Shown in pieces: positions 26,947-36,565 of a stretch of 64,000 nt of DNA. The position numbers and the translations under genes are program-made. Position 1 is the stretch's first letter. The number at the start of each line of letters is the position of its first letter. The notes beneath the pieces were generated by a model, which was not told the origin of the DNA, made no database searches, and was given only the letters and a program-made list of their open reading frames with translations. Origin of the DNA: Flavobacteriaceae bacterium UBA7684 (GTDB lineage Bacteria; Bacteroidota; Bacteroidia; Flavobacteriales; Flavobacteriaceae); contig DLGW01000005.1 in the NCBI GenBank assembly GCA_002482885.1, positions 375,568 to 439,567 of the forward strand, given 5' to 3'.

Positions 26947-28110
26947 ATGAAATTTATAAGAGAAAAAGTAGATCAACTTAAAGAACCTTTTAATAAAGGT
27001 GGAAAGTTGGAAAAATATGCCCCAGCATTCAATGCTTTAGACACCTTTTTGTTTGTGCCTAATCACACCACAAAACATGGTGCTCATATCCGTGATGCGA
27101 TAGATTTAAAAAGAACCATGATAACGGTGATTTTCGCATTAGTTCCTGCGCTGTTGTTTGGAATTTATAATGCAGGTTACCAACATTTTATTCAAATTGA
27201 AGGTTCGGACATGACATTCATGAACTTGTTTACACATGGTTTATGGAAAGTAATCCCAATGATTGCAGTGTCTTACGGAGTAGGTTTAGGAATTGAATTT
27301 GCTTTCGCCATTTGGAGAGGTCACGAAGTAAACGAAGGTTATTTAGTATCGGGTTTATTAATCCCAATGGTAATGCCTATTGATTTACCGTTGTGGATGT
27401 TAGCTGTTTCAGTAGCCTTTGCGGTAGTAATTGGTAAAGAAACCTTCGGTGGAACAGGGATGAATATTTTTAATCCTGCTTTATTAGCCAGAGCATTTGC
27501 CTTTTTTGCTTATCCTACGTTTATGTCGGGTGATAAAATTTGGGTTTCCGATGCTTCAACCGTTGATGGAATTTCAGGAGAAACCATATTAGGTGCTTTA
27601 GCCCAAGGTAAAGAAATTACATACAGCGCAATGGATATGTTCTTAGGATTTATTCCAGGTTCCATTGCTGAAACATCAACTTTGGCCATATTAATTGGAG
27701 CAGTAATTTTAATTGCCACAGGTATTGGAAGCTGGAAAATAATGGTTTCAGGAGTAGTAGGAGCTATATTAACCGCTATGATGTTTAATTCAGTAGGCTT
27801 AACTGCTTTGATGAATTTCTCATGGTGTAATCATCTGATTGTAGGTGGTTTCGCTTTTGGTATTGTATTTATGGCAACCGATCCGGTTTCTGCAGCACAA
27901 ACCGATAAAGGAAAAATCATTTATGGGTTTTTAATAGGCTTCTTTAGTATTTTGATTAGAGTATTTAATCCAGCCTATCCAGAAGGAGTAATGTTGGCTA
28001 TTTTATTAATGAATACTTTGACTCCAACTATTGATTACTTTGTAGTTAACGCTAATATTTCTAAAAGAAAAAGAAGATTGGCTAAGTCAAAACAATTAAA
28101 AACAGCATAG
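26947..28110 (+). CDS. nqrB: Na+-translocating NADH:quinone oxidoreductase subunit B
   Basis: A 387-residue membrane subunit with about ten helices. It carries the segment FIPGSIAETSTLAI, in which the threonine corresponds to the covalent FMN attachment site of NqrB; the usual Gly before Glu is Ala here. Further conserved blocks are FGGTGMNIFNPALLARAF and FMATDPVSAAQTDKGK. It starts 12 bases after nqrA and ends two bases before nqrC. Confidence 0.96.
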   Translation: MKFIREKVDQLKEPFNKGGKLEKYAPAFNALDTFLFVPNHTTKHGAHIRDAIDLKRTMITVIFALVPALLFGIYNAGYQHFIQIEGSDMTFMNLFTHGLWKVIPMIAVSYGVGLGIEFAFAIWRGHEVNEGYLVSGLLIPMVMPIDLPLWMLAVSVAFAVVIGKETFGGTGMNIFNPALLARAFAFFAYPTFMSGDKIWVSDASTVDGISGETILGALAQGKEITYSAMDMFLGFIPGSIAETSTLAILIGAVILIATGIGSWKIMVSGVVGAILTAMMFNSVGLTALMNFSWCNHLIVGGFAFGIVFMATDPVSAAQTDKGKIIYGFLIGFFSILIRVFNPAYPEGVMLAILLMNTLTPTIDYFVVNANISKRKRRLAKSKQLKTA

Positions 28111-28112
28111 TC

Positions 28113-28796
28113 ATGAACAGAGAAAGTAACGGATATACGTTTTTATTTGCAGCAATTATGGTTGTGTTGGTAGCATCAGCTTTAGCTTATGCTGCAACCG
28201 CATTAAAACCGGAGCAAGATGCAAATATCAAGAAAGAAAAAATGCAGTACATTTTAAAGTCATTTGGCGTAAATGTAGAGCGTGATGCTTCAGAAGAAGC
28301 TTATCAAAAACACATCATTAGTGAAGCTGTTTTTGATGAGAGCGGAAAAGAAATCAGTAAAGATGCATTTAGTGTAGATATTGCTAAAGAAAAAGGAAAA
28401 TTCCCAGTATTTGCTGCTGAAAAAGACGGTAAAAAATTCTTTGTAATTCCAGTAAGAGGCATGGGATTATGGGATGCTATTTGGGGCTATGTTTCTATAG
28501 ATGAATCCTTAAAAGTAGATGGAATTGTATTTGACCACAAAGCAGAAACACCAGGTTTAGGGGGTGAGATAACACAAGATTATTTCCAAAAAAGATTTGT
28601 GGGTGAAAATGTTTTTGATGCTTCTGGCAATCTTCAAGGAGTAAAAGTAGTAAAAGGTTATGGTGGCGGAGAAAATAAAGAAGATGGAGAAGTTGATGCC
28701 ATTTCAGGAGCTACCTTAACGGGTAATGGTGTAACAGAAATGTTAGTAAGGGGTTTAAAACCTTATGAAAATTATTTAAAATCAATTAAAAAATAA
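28113..28796 (+). CDS. nqrC: Na+-translocating NADH:quinone oxidoreductase subunit C
   Basis: A 227-residue subunit with one N-terminal membrane helix and a periplasmic FMN domain. The covalent flavin site is the SGAT motif at residues 198-201, with Thr201 as attachment residue. The block DHKAETPGLGGEI is also characteristic. Maturation needs an ApbE-type flavin transferase, which is not encoded in this window. Confidence 0.96.
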   Translation: MNRESNGYTFLFAAIMVVLVASALAYAATALKPEQDANIKKEKMQYILKSFGVNVERDASEEAYQKHIISEAVFDESGKEISKDAFSVDIAKEKGKFPVFAAEKDGKKFFVIPVRGMGLWDAIWGYVSIDESLKVDGIVFDHKAETPGLGGEITQDYFQKRFVGENVFDASGNLQGVKVVKGYGGGENKEDGEVDAISGATLTGNGVTEMLVRGLKPYENYLKSIKK

Positions 28797-28801
28797 TCAT
28801 C

Positions 28802-29464
28802 ATGTCAGATAACAAGAACGAAGGATTATTTTCAAAGAAAAATGTCCAATTAGTAACCAACCCATTTAATGACGATAATCCAATAACGGTTCAAGTTTTG
28901 GGAATTTGTTCGGCTTTGGCGGTTACTGTACAAATGAAAAATGCTTTTGTAATGGCATTGTCAGTTACAGCAGTAGTAGCATTTGGTAACGTAATTATAT
29001 CATTATTAAGAAACGTGATACCTAGTAGAATACGTATTATCGTTCAATTGGTAGTGGCTGCGGCCTTGGTAATTTTAGTAGATCAAATTTTAAAAGCTTA
29101 TGCTTTTGACGTAAGTAAACAATTATCGGTATTTGTTGGATTGATTATTACCAACTGTATTTTGATGGGACGTTTTGAAGCCTTTGCTTTAGGAAACAAA
29201 CCTTGGCCTGCTTTTTTAGATGGTTTAGGTAACGGACTAGGATACGGAATTATTTTAATGGTAGTAGCTTTTTGCAGAGAACTTTTAGGTTCTGGAAAAA
29301 TATTTGGATTTGAAATTTTAGGTAATCCATTAGAAAAAACAGGACTATACGCCACAGGTTATGTAAATAACGGATTTATGTTATTGGCTCCTATGGCATT
29401 AGTGATGGTAGGTTTAGTGATTTGGGTGCAACGCTCAATCAACAAAAAATTAATCGAAAAATAG
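28802..29464 (+). CDS. nqrD: Na+-translocating NADH:quinone oxidoreductase subunit D
   Basis: A 220-residue membrane subunit of six predicted helices, homologous to NqrE and RnfA/E. The inverted half-channel motif GLIITNCILMGRFEAFA holds a cysteine that helps bind the intramembrane iron centre between NqrD and NqrE. It starts five bases after nqrC. Confidence 0.95.
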   Translation: MSDNKNEGLFSKKNVQLVTNPFNDDNPITVQVLGICSALAVTVQMKNAFVMALSVTAVVAFGNVIISLLRNVIPSRIRIIVQLVVAAALVILVDQILKAYAFDVSKQLSVFVGLIITNCILMGRFEAFALGNKPWPAFLDGLGNGLGYGIILMVVAFCRELLGSGKIFGFEILGNPLEKTGLYATGYVNNGFMLLAPMALVMVGLVIWVQRSINKKLIEK

Positions 29465-29479
29465 TAAAATCCCATAACG

Positions 29480-30247
29480 ATGGAATACTTAAATATTTTT
29501 ATAAAATCCATGTTTATTGATAACATGATTTTTGCCTACTTTTTGGGAATGTGCTCATTTTTAGCGGTTTCTAAAAAAGTATCTACTGCAATAGGTTTAG
29601 GAATTGCTGTAACTTTTGTACAAGTAATCACTGTTCCTTTAAATTATTTGATTTACAAATATGTGCTGGAAGCAGGCGCTTTGTCTTGGGTAGATCCTTC
29701 TTTTAAAGATTTAGATTTAAGCTTTTTAACTTTCATTTTATTTATTGCTTCTGTGGCAACCATGGTGCAATTGGTAGAGATGATTGTTGAAAAATTTTCA
29801 CCTTCTTTATATAATTCATTAGGTATTTTCCTGCCTTTGATTGCGGTAAATTGTGCCATCTTAGGAGGTTCTTTATTTATGCAACAAAGAGTAGATGGTG
29901 GAACTTATTCAAACTTTGGTCACGTACTTACCTTTGGTTTCTCTTCAGGTTTAGGTTGGACAATTGCGATTGTGGCCATGGCGGCTATTCGTGAAAAAAT
30001 GCAATATTCAAATGTATTACCTCCTTTAAGAGGTTTGGGTATTACCTTTATTTTAACAGGCTTAATGGCGATTGGTTTTATGAGTTTTGGAGGTATTGAT
30101 TTAAATGCTTTTAACAAGAAAGAAGAAGTTGTTGTAGAAAATAAAGAAGTAACTGCTCCTGTTGAAGTGGTTTCGGAAGAAACTTTAGAGGCTTCAAAAA
30201 TTATAGATTCAACAGTTGTTGACACCACAACGGTAACTAAGAAGTAG
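29480..30247 (+). CDS. nqrE: Na+-translocating NADH:quinone oxidoreductase subunit E with C-terminal extension
   Basis: Membrane subunit with six helices. Conserved blocks are FAYFLGMCSFLAVSKKV and LIAVNCAILGGSLFM, each with a cysteine of the intramembrane iron site. The protein is 255 residues long, whereas NqrE is usually about 200: after the normal end near GFMSFGGIDL there is a soluble tail of roughly 45 residues rich in Val, Glu and Thr. The tail is in the same frame with no sign of fusion to another known domain. Confidence 0.95.
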   Translation: MEYLNIFIKSMFIDNMIFAYFLGMCSFLAVSKKVSTAIGLGIAVTFVQVITVPLNYLIYKYVLEAGALSWVDPSFKDLDLSFLTFILFIASVATMVQLVEMIVEKFSPSLYNSLGIFLPLIAVNCAILGGSLFMQQRVDGGTYSNFGHVLTFGFSSGLGWTIAIVAMAAIREKMQYSNVLPPLRGLGITFILTGLMAIGFMSFGGIDLNAFNKKEEVVVENKEVTAPVEVVSEETLEASKIIDSTVVDTTTVTKK

Positions 30248-30270
30248 TAATCATATTAAAAAATGAAATT

Positions 30271-31572
30271 ATGTTTAGTATAACAGAATTAATTATATAC
30301 TCAATTATAGCCTTCTTAGTATTGATACTATTAATGGTTTTTATGTTGGTGTATGCCAAATCAAAATTGGTTTCAACAGGTGCTGTTAAAATTAAAATTA
30401 ATGGCGAAAGTGAAATAGAAGTTGGTGCAGGTAGTACGCTTTTAACCACTTTAGGAAATAGTAAAATATTTTTACCATCTGCTTGTGGTGGAGGTGGATC
30501 TTGTTTACAATGTAAATGTAAAGTACTATCAGGAGGTGGAGAGCCTTTACCAACAGAGGTGCCTAACTTTACTCGTAAAGAATTAGCTGCAGGTTGGAGA
30601 TTAGGATGTCAAGTAAAAGTAAAACAAGACATGGTGATTGAAGTGCCAGAAGAAGTCTTTGGAATCAAAAAATTTGAAGCCAAAGTATATTCTAACTACA
30701 ATGTAGCTTCTTTTATTAAAGAATTTATAGTTGAGTTGCCTGAAGATATGCACTACGAAGCTGGAGGATATATCCAAATTGAAATCCCTAAATGTGAGGT
30801 TAAATTCTCGGATATGGATATTATGGCACATCCAGAAGAACATCCAGGTGAACCAGATAAATTCAAAGCCGAGTGGGATAAGTTCAAATTATGGCCATTG
30901 GTTATGAAAAATGACGATTTGGTTGAAAGAGCTTACTCTATGGCTTCTTACCCTGCGGAAGGAAGAAAAATTATGTTAAACGTTCGTATTGCAACTCCTC
31001 CGTTTGATAGAGCTACAAACGATTGGATGAAAGTGAACCCAGGTATTGCTTCTTCATATGTTTTTTCAAGAAAAGCTGGTGATCCTGTAGTAGTTTCAGG
31101 ACCTTACGGTGAATTCTTCATCAACGAATCAGAAGCAGAAATGCTTTATGTGGGTGGAGGAGCTGGTATGGCACCAATGCGCTCACATTTGTATCACTTA
31201 TTCCGTACAGTAAAAACTGGTCGTAAAGTAACCTATTGGTACGGTGGACGTTCTAAACGTGAATTATTCTATACAGATCATTTCAGAGCTTTAGAAAAAG
31301 ATTTTCCAAACTTTAAATTCTATTTGGCATTATCTGAACCACAACCCGAAGACAATTGGAAAGTGAAAGATAGTTTAGATGGAGCGGGTGATGGATTTGT
31401 TGGATTTATTCACAATGTGGTAATCGAAAATTACTTATCTAAACATGAATCACCTGAAGATATTGAATTGTATTTCTGTGGACCACCTATGATGAACAAA
31501 GCTGTTCAAAAAATGGGAGAAGATTTTGGATTGGCTCCAGAGAATATCAGATTTGATGATTTTGGAGGATAA
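30271..31572 (+). CDS. nqrF: Na+-translocating NADH:quinone oxidoreductase subunit F
   Basis: The NADH-dehydrogenase module, 433 residues: one N-terminal membrane helix, a 2Fe-2S ferredoxin domain with Cys72, Cys78, Cys81 and Cys113, and an FAD/NADH-binding reductase domain with RAYSMASYPAEG (flavin) and LYVGGGAGMAPMRSHL (NADH). The C terminus CGPPMMNKAV and the final aromatic-containing DDFGG fit the family. It closes the nqr operon and is followed by a strong terminator. Confidence 0.97.
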   Translation: MFSITELIIYSIIAFLVLILLMVFMLVYAKSKLVSTGAVKIKINGESEIEVGAGSTLLTTLGNSKIFLPSACGGGGSCLQCKCKVLSGGGEPLPTEVPNFTRKELAAGWRLGCQVKVKQDMVIEVPEEVFGIKKFEAKVYSNYNVASFIKEFIVELPEDMHYEAGGYIQIEIPKCEVKFSDMDIMAHPEEHPGEPDKFKAEWDKFKLWPLVMKNDDLVERAYSMASYPAEGRKIMLNVRIATPPFDRATNDWMKVNPGIASSYVFSRKAGDPVVVSGPYGEFFINESEAEMLYVGGGAGMAPMRSHLYHLFRTVKTGRKVTYWYGGRSKRELFYTDHFRALEKDFPNFKFYLALSEPQPEDNWKVKDSLDGAGDGFVGFIHNVVIENYLSKHESPEDIELYFCGPPMMNKAVQKMGEDFGLAPENIRFDDFGG

Positions 31573-31590
31573 TCCCCTTAAAAATAATAA

Positions 31591-31621
31591 AACGCTCAAT
31601 TTACTTGAGCGTTTTTTTTTG
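31591..31621 (+). terminator. Rho-independent terminator of the nqr operon
   Basis: Perfect nine-base stem aacgctcaa / ttgagcgtt with a five-base loop, followed by a run of eight or more T residues, 18 bases after the nqrF stop. Confidence 0.92.
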
Positions 31622-31668
31622 TTTTAATAAAATTCGTTGTTAACAGATTTCTTAATAGAATAATTTAA

Positions 31669-31676
31669 TAGCTTTG
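31669..31676 (+). promoter_or_regulatory. Candidate -7 promoter box for the dab operon
   Basis: TAGCTTTG is an exact match to the Bacteroidota -7 consensus TAnnTTTG and lies between the nqr terminator and the first gene of the carbon-uptake operon. A weak -33 candidate (TTT at 31648-31650) is 18 bases upstream. The implied transcript start is near 31681, about 13 bases before the GTG at 31694. Confidence 0.5.
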
Positions 31677-31693
31677 TAAAAAAAAATAAGGGT

Positions 31694-32092
31694 GTGTTAA
31701 AGAATAATATTCATACAAAACTAGTTTCCTCCTCTATAATAGGGGTTATGCTATTTTTGATGTTATTTTCTTTTTATACTAATTACGATTCTTTTCAAAA
31801 ATCAACTTCAAATATTGTTGAAAGTGATCATCCTTCGGACTTAAATTTTACTGACGCCGATGATTCAAAAGGCTTTCTATTTATCACAGAAAAAGAGGAA
31901 CTAGAATTCCGAGAAAAAGATGTTATTCTGTCTTTAGCTGGATTTTTCTATACCGCTTTCTTTCCTGTTTTATTTCCTAAACAAACTTCTTTTTTTACTT
32001 TTTTAAATAGTCATATCATTCAACGCTTGTTGTTGTATGATGTTTTTTGCAATTGGAAAATACCTTCTGTTACATTCTTTCAAAGGATGTAA
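31694..32092 (+). CDS. Small hypothetical membrane protein upstream of dabA
   Basis: A 132-residue product beginning with GTG. It has one hydrophobic segment at about residues 11-28, a polar acidic stretch with many Asp, Ser and Glu, and a second aromatic hydrophobic region around residues 78-112. I recognise no family. Support comes from a good -7 box just upstream, an A-rich region before the start, and a position 87 bases before dabA with no terminator between. Weak points are the GTG start and the unclassified sequence; it could be the leader of the dab transcript rather than a functional protein. Confidence 0.5.
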   Translation: MLKNNIHTKLVSSSIIGVMLFLMLFSFYTNYDSFQKSTSNIVESDHPSDLNFTDADDSKGFLFITEKEELEFREKDVILSLAGFFYTAFFPVLFPKQTSFFTFLNSHIIQRLLLYDVFCNWKIPSVTFFQRM

Positions 32093-32179
32093 TTATTATC
32101 TGTCACTATTATAATTTTTTTTATACAGTTTAGTTACATCATTTTATTTCATCTATTTCTAAACTGAAATTATAATAAA

Positions 32180-34672
32180 ATGAAACAAGCTATTCATTTT
32201 GATGAAGCACATACGCTTCATCAACTTAAACATTTTTTACCGGCTCAATCGCCATTAAAAGATTTTATACATCACAACACATTACACGCATTTCAAGATT
32301 TAAACTTTTATGATGCGTTGTTGCAGTCATCAACGGTTTTTGGATACAATACTTTTTTACCTATTCAGGAATACAGAGATAAGTTTAAGTCAGGAGTTAT
32401 TAAAAAAGAAATTTTAGAAAAAAGTATTGCTAAAAGAGCTACTGAAAATCCAGAACAAGATTGGTTTTATTTACTTACCAAAAAAGAGTATGCTTCGAAT
32501 AACGAACACAGAATAGGTAAGTTAAGAGCCAATTGGAAATTGAAATACAAAATAAGTTTAGATTACGAAGTACACCCCATACTTTTTAGAATACTTTGCA
32601 GTTATTTAGATCAAGGTATTTCTATTTGGAATTTTCCCGCTCACGAAAAAGGATTAATAGCCTCTGTAAAAGAATTAGAAAAAAATAGTTTAGTCAGTTT
32701 TTTTAAAACAGAAAGGGCTAAAAAGTTGCTTTTTGGAAATCATCTAAATATTCCTAATTTATTATCTCTGTTGGTTGGTAATGAATCATATTACGAGGAA
32801 TATTTATTTGATCAACAATTTGCTCACCCAGGGTGGTCTGGTTTAGTTTCTGTGATTGAGGATATGCCTCAAACTTTATTGGATTCCAAATGCGTTTCGT
32901 TAAAAGATTTAATTCTTTTGGAACTGTTGTTAGAGTTAGACGCATTGGATTCAAAATATGGTCAAAATTGGGCGCCATTAAGTCATCGCGTTAAAGCTAA
33001 GCCCATAGCTCTATTTTCTGATATACATACTACAGAATTTTTTGAAGTGATGTGTATTTGGCAAGATGCTTTTGAATGGAGTACCTACGATGGTGTTTTA
33101 TCTGGAATTCAATTACAAGGTTTAACCTTTGAAGAACTAAATCAAAAATCTTTTCAAGCACTATTTTGCATGGATGATAGGGAATGTTCTATCAGAAGAC
33201 ATGTTGAAAATACAGATAAAAATGCCGAAACTTTTGGCACACCTGGACATTTTAATGTAGAGTTCTATTATCAACCTATAAACGGTAAATTTTATACAAA
33301 ACTATGTCCTGCGCCTGTAACACCTAAATTTTTAATTAAAGAAATAGGAGAAGGGACAAAACATGAAAAAGAACATCATTTAACCAAACATTCCCATACT
33401 TTGCTTTTTGGTTGGATGATTTCTCAAACCTTGGGTTTTTGGGTGGCTTTAAAGTTGTTTTTTAACATCTTTCGTCCAAGTATGACTCCTGCTACTAGTG
33501 CTTCGTTTAGACATTTAGATCATCAAGCTAAATTGACTATAGATTTTAATCCCGAAAACCCTACTGAAAACAATCTTCAAATAGGATATACATTCACCGA
33601 AATGGCAGATAGGGTGGAAGGTTTACTAAAAGGTATCGGACTTACTAAAAACTTTGCCTCTATAGTTTATACCGTGGGGCATGGAGCAACTAGTGTAAAC
33701 AATACCCACTATGCAGGATATGATTGTGGAGCTTGTTCCGGAAGACCAGGTTCGGTAAATGCCAAAGTAATTGCTTACATGGCTAATCACCCAGAAGTAA
33801 GAAATATTTTACGCACCAGAGGAATTGATATTCCAGTTTCTACTCAGTTTTTAGGCGCCATACACGATACTACCAGAGATGAAATTAAGTTTTACGATCA
33901 GGATTTATTATCTGCAGTAAATGCTCAAAATCATCAGAAAAATATTACGGTGTTTCATCAATCATTAGCGTTAAATGCTAAAGAACGCTCCAGACGTTTC
34001 GAAACGGTTAGAACGCATCTTTCCTTAAAAGAAGTACATCATCGGGTAAAAAGACGTTCAGTTTCTTTGTTTGAACCCCGTCCAGAATTAAATCATGCCA
34101 CTAATGCTTTTGCTATTGTAGGCAGACGCTCTTTATCTAAACATATATTTTTAGACAGACGTTCTTTTTTAAATTCTTATGACTATTCTATTGATCCTGA
34201 TGGAAAAAACTTGCTAGGTATTTTAAATGCTGTAGCACCGGTTGGTGGAGGTATTAATTTGGAATATTATTTTTCCAGAGTAGACAACCACAAATTGGGG
34301 GCAGGTACTAAGTTACCACACAACGTAATGGGGTTAGTAGGCGTTTCTAACGGAGTTGACGGAGATTTAAGACCTGGTTTACCCAGTCAAATGATTGAAG
34401 TGCACGACCCTGTAAGGTTATTGGTTGTTGTAGAACATTTTCCAGAAGTAGTTTTACAAGTCATTCAAAGCAATCCATCCACCTATGAATGGTTTAAAAA
34501 CCAATGGGTGCATTTAGTGGTGGTAGAACCTGAAAAACGAAACTTGTTTTTATTCAACGGAGCAACTTTTGAACCTTATCATCCAGTTCAAAATGACATC
34601 CAAAAAGTGAGTGATTTTACCCCGCTATTCGAACAAAATAGCGAGAATTTACCTTTTAGTTTAGTAGGATAG
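32180..34672 (+). CDS. dabA: DabA-type inorganic carbon transporter subunit (DUF2309)
   Basis: An 830-residue cytoplasmic subunit of the DAB (DUF2309/UPF0753) inorganic carbon system, thought to hydrate CO2 to bicarbonate at a carbonic-anhydrase-like zinc site driven by cation flow through DabB. The four zinc-site residues known for DabA can be placed: Cys330 and Asp332 in FCMDDRE, His501 in TVGHGATS and Cys516 in DCGACSG, with the same 15-residue gap between the last two. Typical start motifs DFIHHNTLHAFQ are also present. The next gene, dabB, starts two bases after the stop. Confidence 0.92.
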   Translation: MKQAIHFDEAHTLHQLKHFLPAQSPLKDFIHHNTLHAFQDLNFYDALLQSSTVFGYNTFLPIQEYRDKFKSGVIKKEILEKSIAKRATENPEQDWFYLLTKKEYASNNEHRIGKLRANWKLKYKISLDYEVHPILFRILCSYLDQGISIWNFPAHEKGLIASVKELEKNSLVSFFKTERAKKLLFGNHLNIPNLLSLLVGNESYYEEYLFDQQFAHPGWSGLVSVIEDMPQTLLDSKCVSLKDLILLELLLELDALDSKYGQNWAPLSHRVKAKPIALFSDIHTTEFFEVMCIWQDAFEWSTYDGVLSGIQLQGLTFEELNQKSFQALFCMDDRECSIRRHVENTDKNAETFGTPGHFNVEFYYQPINGKFYTKLCPAPVTPKFLIKEIGEGTKHEKEHHLTKHSHTLLFGWMISQTLGFWVALKLFFNIFRPSMTPATSASFRHLDHQAKLTIDFNPENPTENNLQIGYTFTEMADRVEGLLKGIGLTKNFASIVYTVGHGATSVNNTHYAGYDCGACSGRPGSVNAKVIAYMANHPEVRNILRTRGIDIPVSTQFLGAIHDTTRDEIKFYDQDLLSAVNAQNHQKNITVFHQSLALNAKERSRRFETVRTHLSLKEVHHRVKRRSVSLFEPRPELNHATNAFAIVGRRSLSKHIFLDRRSFLNSYDYSIDPDGKNLLGILNAVAPVGGGINLEYYFSRVDNHKLGAGTKLPHNVMGLVGVSNGVDGDLRPGLPSQMIEVHDPVRLLVVVEHFPEVVLQVIQSNPSTYEWFKNQWVHLVVVEPEKRNLFLFNGATFEPYHPVQNDIQKVSDFTPLFEQNSENLPFSLVG

Positions 34673-34674
34673 TT

Positions 34675-36546
34675 ATGGAAAATATAAATTTAATTTTACA
34701 GTTTTTTATACTACTACCGTTATTAGGTTTTGTAGTTAGCTTAATCATTCCTAAAGAAAAAGAGTCTTTAATTTCTTGGAATGCTTTTTATACCGTTTTA
34801 ATTCATCTAATAGCCTCGCTAGTTTTTACCGCTATGTGGATGTATAATGGTTTTCAAGATATTAATCTTAAAGAAATAACTATAATACAAACACCTCATT
34901 ATGAGTTTTTTATAGATTTTTATTTTGATAATGTAACGGCTGTTTATTCTATAATAGGTACTTTACTTACTTTATTAGTAACAGTTTACAGTCGCTATTA
35001 TTTGCATCGTGAAAGTGGGTATAAACGTTTTTTTAATACCATTTTATTCTTTTTTACAGGATATAATGTGGTGGTTTTTTCAGGAAATTTCGAAACCTTA
35101 TTTATTGGTTGGGAAATATTAGGTCTTTCTTCTTTTTTATTAATTGCGTTTTACAGAGACCGCTATTTACCTTCAAAAAATGCTTTAAAAGTATTTGCAG
35201 TTTACCGAATAGGAGATGTTGGATTTATTTTAGCCATGTGGGCGAGTCATCATTTATGGCACGAAAACATCACTTTTTCCAAATTAAATAATTACGAATT
35301 GGTTCACGAACATTTATCGGTTCATGGGGCAGTTGGTGTATTTATATCCTTAATGATTTTGATTGCAGCGGCTACTAAATCGGCTCAATTGCCTTTTTCG
35401 TCATGGTTGCCCAGAGCCATGGAAGGGCCAACCCCATCTAGTGCTATTTTTTATGGTTCTTTATCGGTGCATTTAGGGGTGTTTTTATTACTAAGAACCT
35501 TTCCTTTTTGGGAACATCAAACTTCTATACGAATATTAATTGGCGTTTTAGGTTTGGTAACCAGTATTTTAACTTCATTAACCGCAAGAGTACAATCTAA
35601 TGTAAAAAGTCAAATTGCTTATGCTTCTATTTCTCAAATAGGCATCATATTTATAGAAGTTGCTTTAGGTTTAGAAGAATTAGCTTTAATACATTTTGCA
35701 GGAAATGCCTTTTTAAGAACCTATCAATTACTAGTTTCTCCGTCGGTAGTGAGTTACATGATTAAAGAACAGTTTTATAATTTTATTCCAAGAATTCACA
35801 CTTTCGAAGATTCGTGGCCTAAAAAGATAGAGTACGGCTTATATATTTTAAGTTTAAAAGAATGGAATTTAGATTCCTTAATGAACATTATTATTTGGTC
35901 TCCTTTTAAAACTTTAGGAAAAAAACTGAATTTTTTAACGCTCCCTAGATTAGTTTTTCTGTTTGTGCCTAGTTATTTGTTAGGGCTTTTATTGTTGTAT
36001 TTGTATTATGACAGTAAATATCTTCATGAATATTTACCAGGTTTATTTTCGATTATAGGATTGTTATTAGTGTTTAAATCCTTTTCGGAAAGAAAGAATC
36101 CTAAACTAGCTTGGTTACTGATTATTCTATATCACTTTTGGTCGGCTTTAGCCATTTCTTTTAATGAGAAGTTTAATTGGAACGAGGTCTATTTTTATTT
36201 AAGTGGTGTTTTATTAGCAGGGATTGCGGGTTGGGTAAGTTTGAATTATATACTCTCTAGAGAAAAGCTAGACTTGAATCAGTTTTATGGAGCGGTACAC
36301 AAACATCCTAAAGTGGCTTTTATTTTTCTGTTGTCGTGTTTAGGATTAATGGCTTTTCCGATTACTCCCACTTTTGTTGGAGTCGATTTAATTTTTAGTC
36401 ATATACATGCCGACCAGTTGGTATTAGCGGTAGCTACCTCCACCAGTTTTGTATTAACAGGAATTGCCTTAATTAGAATGTACGCCCGAATATTTTTAGG
36501 ACCCGCTCCGGATGTTCAAGATTCTATCCCATTTAAATCGTCTTAA
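34675..36546 (+). CDS. dabB: DabB-type NuoL/MrpA-like membrane subunit
   Basis: A 623-residue membrane protein of the proton-conducting NuoL/NuoM/MrpA family. The classic blocks are FETLFIGWEILGLSSFLLI, LPFSSWLPRAMEGPTPSSA and YGSLSVHLGVFLLLR. Next to dabA this is the DabB channel subunit that couples ion flow to CO2 hydration. The order dabA-dabB is the reverse of the best-studied operons. The C-terminal third is less conserved, as is usual for DabB. No other complex I or Mrp genes are nearby, which argues against a respiratory role. Confidence 0.9.
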   Translation: MENINLILQFFILLPLLGFVVSLIIPKEKESLISWNAFYTVLIHLIASLVFTAMWMYNGFQDINLKEITIIQTPHYEFFIDFYFDNVTAVYSIIGTLLTLLVTVYSRYYLHRESGYKRFFNTILFFFTGYNVVVFSGNFETLFIGWEILGLSSFLLIAFYRDRYLPSKNALKVFAVYRIGDVGFILAMWASHHLWHENITFSKLNNYELVHEHLSVHGAVGVFISLMILIAAATKSAQLPFSSWLPRAMEGPTPSSAIFYGSLSVHLGVFLLLRTFPFWEHQTSIRILIGVLGLVTSILTSLTARVQSNVKSQIAYASISQIGIIFIEVALGLEELALIHFAGNAFLRTYQLLVSPSVVSYMIKEQFYNFIPRIHTFEDSWPKKIEYGLYILSLKEWNLDSLMNIIIWSPFKTLGKKLNFLTLPRLVFLFVPSYLLGLLLLYLYYDSKYLHEYLPGLFSIIGLLLVFKSFSERKNPKLAWLLIILYHFWSALAISFNEKFNWNEVYFYLSGVLLAGIAGWVSLNYILSREKLDLNQFYGAVHKHPKVAFIFLLSCLGLMAFPITPTFVGVDLIFSHIHADQLVLAVATSTSFVLTGIALIRMYARIFLGPAPDVQDSIPFKSS

Positions 36547-36565
36547 TAATCTAAAAATAAATTTT

